From an uncultured Clostridia bacterium (GTDB taxonomy: Bacteria; Bacillota; Clostridia; Christensenellales; Borkfalkiaceae), in NCBI GenBank assembly GCA_959605945.1, contig CAUHGY010000012.1, positions 1-33,226 on the forward strand: DNA of 33,226 bases, written 5' to 3'. Each line of letters begins with the position of its first letter. The stretch's first letter is position 1. Shown here piece by piece: positions 29,246-33,226 of this stretch. The position numbers were made by a program, and so were the translations under genes. The notes under the pieces are model-generated. The model was given only the letters and a program-made list of their open reading frames with translations. It had not been told where the DNA came from and did not search any database.

Positions 29246-32073
29246 AAAATTTAACAGGCAGAAAATTGTTGTTTGCCGTTTCGGTGCTGATTACCTTTTT
29301 GATTTTTATTTTCGGAAATATATATATCGTAAATCCGGCAGGGGTTGCCGGCGAAGAGATTTATGAAAAATCGCAGGCTTTCACGGCGGAAGACGGCGTT
29401 GAAAAAATAATTCCCGTGGAAGTTTCAAAAACCGAGAATACCGCGCCGGACGACAGCGTAATAAAGTTGCACGCAAACACCGTCATGAATACCGCCGGCG
29501 ACGCCGGAGATTATGTTTGGCAAGGCGGGGTGGGGGTGTTCACAAACAGCAGTTATGCTCGTTTTTCGTATAGAAATCCGATAGATTTTTCAACCGTCGG
29601 TAAGGATGTAAGTCTTATAGAATTATACGTCCTTGAAGGAAAAGACTACGCTCAGGTCAGCGAGATGACCATAACGTTCACGGACGTAAAAGATCCGTCA
29701 AACACTTTTTCGATATATTCATGGGCGAACTTTTCGCATCCGGACTCGGTAATTTACACACGCGTGAATTATCAGGGAAAAAGTTTAGGATTATCGAACG
29801 AAACTGCGGAAACGTTAATTTTCGATTCGCAGTACGGAACTGTTTGCTGGGGATGGGCGTTTAAAGCGAGCGCATCTGCAATGTATCCCGTGTCGGTCTC
29901 TTTCGACTATGAAAACAGGCAGCTTCTTGCCAATTGTTCGGAAAACAGACAATTCGTGCTTCTCGATCTCGACGATCCCATTCATGTCGGCAAGGGGTAT
30001 GAATGGAACGGTTTCGGAAGCGGGGAAGCTTTAATGAGCGTATCGATAAATTATACCCAGGCGAAGAAGGGCGGCGTAATCATCAAATCCGTTCTCGGAA
30101 ACAATCTCGACGGCAATTTTACTTCGTCTGAAGATTTTCCCGCGCCGCAGATAACTTTATCGACCGACGGTATTTACGGCGACGTCATGCCCGAAGGCGC
30201 CGTCGGCGAAGAATATGCCCTGCCGAAGGCAAAAGCCTTCGACTGGTTTTTCGGGAAAACGAACGATGATAAAATATCCGTTAAAGTATATAAAGAAAAT
30301 CTCGGAGAGCATACTGCGGATTGTTCTCAGGATATAGCTGACGGAAATTTTGTGCCGCGTTCTTCAGGAAAATACAGAATAGTTTATAGAGCCGATAATC
30401 CCGAACGATATTCGGAACGGTATCTCGATATCAATATAGAAGAACAAATATTTCCGATCGTCATAGTGCAGGAAGAAGAGTATAAAACACCCAGGCTAAT
30501 GGAGACATTCGTCATCCCCGAAACTTATTATTACGGCGGTTCGGGTATAGTCACTAAGACAGAAACGCTTTATTATAACGGCGAAGAGATCCCATTAAAC
30601 GACAGTCGTACGGTGGTACCCGACAAAACGGGGACTATATCGCTGAAAGTGGAGTGCAAAGGTTATACGGGTGAAGCAGTCATCAGGTATTTCAATGTCG
30701 AAGTGGAAGGGGGCATAGTTCTCACGGTTTCGGGAGTTCCGGTTGCGGTTGCGTCGGGAGAGAGCGTAACGTTGCCGCAGGCAGAGGCTTATATAAGCGA
30801 TACCGGAGAAAAACTTAATGTTTCCGTCACGGTATACGGGCATCCTTCGGACGGCGTTCTGGTCACCGATAAAACGCAGGGCACGGTGCGCGTAACATAC
30901 ACGGCTGCGGATACTTCGGGGAGGTATGGCAATGCGGAAAAATCTTACGATATTCCCGTAATATCGGCGGATAAAGACAAACCGTCCTGCTTTATGTCGG
31001 TTACCGCGGGCGACGTTTTTATGCAGGATACCGATACCGGTATCGAAGTATATCCGAAATCGGAAGCAAGCGTTATCACATGGGCATATCCCGTAATAAC
31101 GGGATATTCGGGAGATTTGACAAAGATAGTCATTGAAACCGTCAAAGGAAAATCTTCTCCGAATTATATCGACGTTGTGCTGAAAGATTACTATGACGAT
31201 AACAGCGCCGTATTTTTCAGAATATTTTTGGTTAACGAGACCGGAGAAAACGCAACATACATGCAGGTTAACGGCAAAGGCGAAAGATATATGATTAACG
31301 GCACCGCTGAGGCTTCGGGCGGGCTGAATATGTTTATCAAAGCGGGGGAGATATTTGAAACGCTTTCATATTCGTCCGTATGCGAATTAAACGGATATTC
31401 CGCCGATGTTTCGGAAATTTCTTTCCGATTCGGAGGAGTGTCCGGTGATTCCTGTATCAAATTCAAAGCTCTGGCGAATCAAAGTCTTATAAGCGAACCG
31501 AAAGACAATTCTCCCGTTATCATGTTTTCCGAAAATCTCGAAAAATTACAGGATGTGGTTTTGGGGACAACCGTGAAACTTCCCGGTGTTAAAAGTTACG
31601 ATATGTTTTCATCAGGATCGGAAATAACTCTTAAAACATTTTCGCCTGACAAAGAATTAATTTTAGAACAGAGCGATCCTTCTCAAGGCGCTGAGTTTAC
31701 GGCGCAGGCGTTCGGCTCTTATGAAATTATGTATACGGTCAGCGATTCGGACGGCAACACCTCGCGTTACTATTATTACGTTAACGTGATCGACATTGAC
31801 GGACCGACGCTTACTATAAAAAATAAAGTGCCGGAAAAAGTAAAAGCGGGCGATAAGATCGTCATTCCGGAAGCGAGCGCAAAAGACGATGTCGACGGTG
31901 ATACCGACGTGTTCATTTACGTAAAAAGACTTTGGGACGGAAGCATTACTATGGTCGAACCGGGGCAGGATTATTATTTTGCGGCGACGGGCGAATATAA
32001 ACTTGTATTTTTCACCCGCGACGGCAGTTATAATTATACACGCTACGAAACGGTTATCATTGCGGAGGAGTAA
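29242..32073 (+). CDS. Large surface protein with Ig-like and jelly-roll modules
   Basis: A 943-residue exported protein. The N-terminus KKLL-type signal or anchor (MKNLTGRKLLFAVSVLITFLIF) has no lipobox. About 60-310 is a lectin-like beta-sandwich (DYVWQGGVGVFTNSSYARFSY, YNYTQ-type strands). About 320-580 holds two or three Ig-like repeats with the GKYRIVYRA and GTVRVTYTAAD turns. About 590-760 is a second sandwich, and 770-943 two more Ig/HYR-like modules (GSYEIMYTVSDSDGN, GEYKLVFFTRDGS). The start is TTG 29242 within the overlap with the permease stop, with AAAGG just upstream. No enzyme motif was seen. Polysaccharide binding beside the importer is inferred. Confidence 0.75.
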   Translation: MKNLTGRKLLFAVSVLITFLIFIFGNIYIVNPAGVAGEEIYEKSQAFTAEDGVEKIIPVEVSKTENTAPDDSVIKLHANTVMNTAGDAGDYVWQGGVGVFTNSSYARFSYRNPIDFSTVGKDVSLIELYVLEGKDYAQVSEMTITFTDVKDPSNTFSIYSWANFSHPDSVIYTRVNYQGKSLGLSNETAETLIFDSQYGTVCWGWAFKASASAMYPVSVSFDYENRQLLANCSENRQFVLLDLDDPIHVGKGYEWNGFGSGEALMSVSINYTQAKKGGVIIKSVLGNNLDGNFTSSEDFPAPQITLSTDGIYGDVMPEGAVGEEYALPKAKAFDWFFGKTNDDKISVKVYKENLGEHTADCSQDIADGNFVPRSSGKYRIVYRADNPERYSERYLDINIEEQIFPIVIVQEEEYKTPRLMETFVIPETYYYGGSGIVTKTETLYYNGEEIPLNDSRTVVPDKTGTISLKVECKGYTGEAVIRYFNVEVEGGIVLTVSGVPVAVASGESVTLPQAEAYISDTGEKLNVSVTVYGHPSDGVLVTDKTQGTVRVTYTAADTSGRYGNAEKSYDIPVISADKDKPSCFMSVTAGDVFMQDTDTGIEVYPKSEASVITWAYPVITGYSGDLTKIVIETVKGKSSPNYIDVVLKDYYDDNSAVFFRIFLVNETGENATYMQVNGKGERYMINGTAEASGGLNMFIKAGEIFETLSYSSVCELNGYSADVSEISFRFGGVSGDSCIKFKALANQSLISEPKDNSPVIMFSENLEKLQDVVLGTTVKLPGVKSYDMFSSGSEITLKTFSPDKELILEQSDPSQGAEFTAQAFGSYEIMYTVSDSDGNTSRYYYYVNVIDIDGPTLTIKNKVPEKVKAGDKIVIPEASAKDDVDGDTDVFIYVKRLWDGSITMVEPGQDYYFAATGEYKLVFFTRDGSYNYTRYETVIIAEE

Positions 32074-32076
32074 AAA

Positions 32077-33226
32077 GTGGGAAAAATAAGAGCGGTTGAT
32101 AAAATTATAGCGATATTTCTTAGTTTTTTTATATGTTTTGCGGCGGGATGTCAGAATAAAGATAAAAACGATAATATAGAGACGCAGGTAACGCCTGTCT
32201 ATAACTATCAGACGGGAATCGATACGAGCGCCGACCCCGTAAACATCGTAAAAGACGGCATTCCGATGTACAGCATTCTCATGCCGTCGTCCGCGGCGGA
32301 AGTGATTATATCGGCTGTAAACGAGTTTAATTCTTATGTGGAAAAAGTAAGCGGAACCACTCTGCCGATAGTTTACGATTCTCAACAAATCGAAGGGAAT
32401 TACATTTCGACGGGAAATACTTCGGCCTGGCAGGCATTGGGGATAGATACAAAAGATCTGAAAAGCGACGGTTTTTTCATTAAATACAATGACGGAAACT
32501 TTTACATCGCAGCCAATCTTGACAGGGGCGTAAAGTGGGGGTTATACAGTTTTCTTGAAAGATTTATGGGCATACGGTGGCTTACTGCCACGGTTGAGCA
32601 TGTTCCTCAAACGTCAACCATAAAAGCTTACCCGTGCGACATAAAGGAAGAACCCGAATTTGAAGGCAGATATTGGTATGGGGGAGACGCCTTGGTGAAC
32701 AGACAGTATTTTGACCATATGCGTTTTTATGACCCTAACGTTGACGGTTATGACGGCGTATCGCAGTTTCATAACATTACCGACGAACCGCATAATCCCG
32801 GAAGCGGCTATCTAAATAAAAGCGATATTGCCCCCGACGGAGACGGCACTCAGACCATCGGCGAACTGCACCCCGAATATTTTACCGATGCCACGAATCC
32901 TACAACTTTATATGACATTTGCTATTCCAACGGTATTGACGAAAACGGTCAGCTTAAAGAAGGGCAAAGCTGCGCATCGCTTGTAATAGATAAAATAAAA
33001 TCCGTGCTGACCGCCGATGCCGAAAAACAAGAGATTCTGAATTTTATGATCGGTCATATGGATGACGGGAATGCCATCTGCCATTGCAAGGTATGCGATG
33101 AACGCCGACCGATCTATTCGGATTCGGGAATAATGATCATGTTTATCAAATGTATAGAACGCGAAGTCAATTCATGGCTGACGGAAACGCAGCAACGCAC
33201 GGTCAAAATAGCGACGTTTGCTTACG
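32077..33226 (+). CDS. DUF4838 lipoprotein, putative glycoside hydrolase (partial, runs off window)
   Basis: At least 383 residues, cut by the right edge. Signal peptide with lipobox AAGC (Cys25), then an alpha/beta domain like the N-terminal domain of GH67-type alpha-glucuronidases and many gut glycosidases. The characteristic GVKWGLYSFLERFMGIRWL is at 151-169, corresponding to the YAVYTFLEE-GCRWY stretch of DUF4838 proteins. Residues 329-340 read DDGNAICHCKVC, the conserved D-x(4-6)-C-x-C-x-x-C element of DUF4838. The function of that domain is not established; a glycosidase is the usual guess. The start is GTG 32077 with GGAGGAG in the end of the previous gene. Confidence 0.82.
   Translation, partial: MGKIRAVDKIIAIFLSFFICFAAGCQNKDKNDNIETQVTPVYNYQTGIDTSADPVNIVKDGIPMYSILMPSSAAEVIISAVNEFNSYVEKVSGTTLPIVYDSQQIEGNYISTGNTSAWQALGIDTKDLKSDGFFIKYNDGNFYIAANLDRGVKWGLYSFLERFMGIRWLTATVEHVPQTSTIKAYPCDIKEEPEFEGRYWYGGDALVNRQYFDHMRFYDPNVDGYDGVSQFHNITDEPHNPGSGYLNKSDIAPDGDGTQTIGELHPEYFTDATNPTTLYDICYSNGIDENGQLKEGQSCASLVIDKIKSVLTADAEKQEILNFMIGHMDDGNAICHCKVCDERRPIYSDSGIMIMFIKCIEREVNSWLTETQQRTVKIATFAY

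Noticed and set aside
31663..32388. Open frame of ~240 codons on the minus strand across the end of the 943-residue gene and the DUF4838 gene
   Set aside because: Arg/Tyr/Phe-rich antisense shadow spanning two real genes; no ribosome site.

Overview
The window (33,226 bp, moderate GC) looks like chromosomal DNA of an uncultured Gram-positive bacterium. The grounds are the many Cys-lipobox lipoproteins, good Shine-Dalgarno sites, rho-independent terminators, a MurG of the Firmicute type, MinD/MinE, and a carbohydrate ABC importer of the UgpA/UgpE type with no ATPase beside it. The sugar genes and large secreted beta-sandwich proteins suggest a gut Clostridia lineage (Christensenellales-like); that placement is inference. 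No tRNA, rRNA, insertion sequence, prophage or CRISPR array was seen.

Left part (1-11.9 kb), mostly housekeeping. It holds a WYL-domain regulator (-) beside a possible small gene (+), an orphan murG (-) and a 1063-residue cell-surface lipoprotein (-). Then come two half-size TauE/SafE permease genes (+), a Ppx/GppA phosphatase, a divergent MreB-like actin, minD-minE without minC, and a lipoprotein trypsin-like protease. Several promoters are close to consensus. At least two genes appear to be transcribed from their own start codon (leaderless).

Middle part (11.9-19.6 kb), small-molecule sugar metabolism. A 30-residue membrane peptide is followed by rhamnulokinase (rhaB), which sits behind a consensus promoter, an 18-bp inverted repeat and a ~140-nt structured leader. 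A convergent YqhD/BdhA-type alcohol dehydrogenase and a PD-(D/E)XK nuclease-like gene with an apparent N-terminal frameshift follow. Next is a three-gene operon (NanA/DapA-family lyase, SDR, aldo/keto reductase), then a convergent AraC-type regulator.

Right part (19.9-33.2 kb), one long + strand locus. It starts with a cytoplasmic sialidase-like Asp-box protein preceded by two tandem ~21-bp palindromic repeats. It continues with a 47-residue peptide, a 720-residue secreted protein, a 670-residue lipoprotein with Ig-like and jelly-roll modules, a solute-binding lipoprotein with a calcium-loop motif, and two permeases. It ends with a 943-residue surface protein and a DUF4838 lipoprotein cut by the window edge. 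Several junctions overlap or abut, and no convincing terminator interrupts the run. The simplest reading is a glycan capture, processing and import locus under the divergent AraC regulator, feeding the lyase/SDR/AKR operon. The actual glycan is not determined by the sequence.
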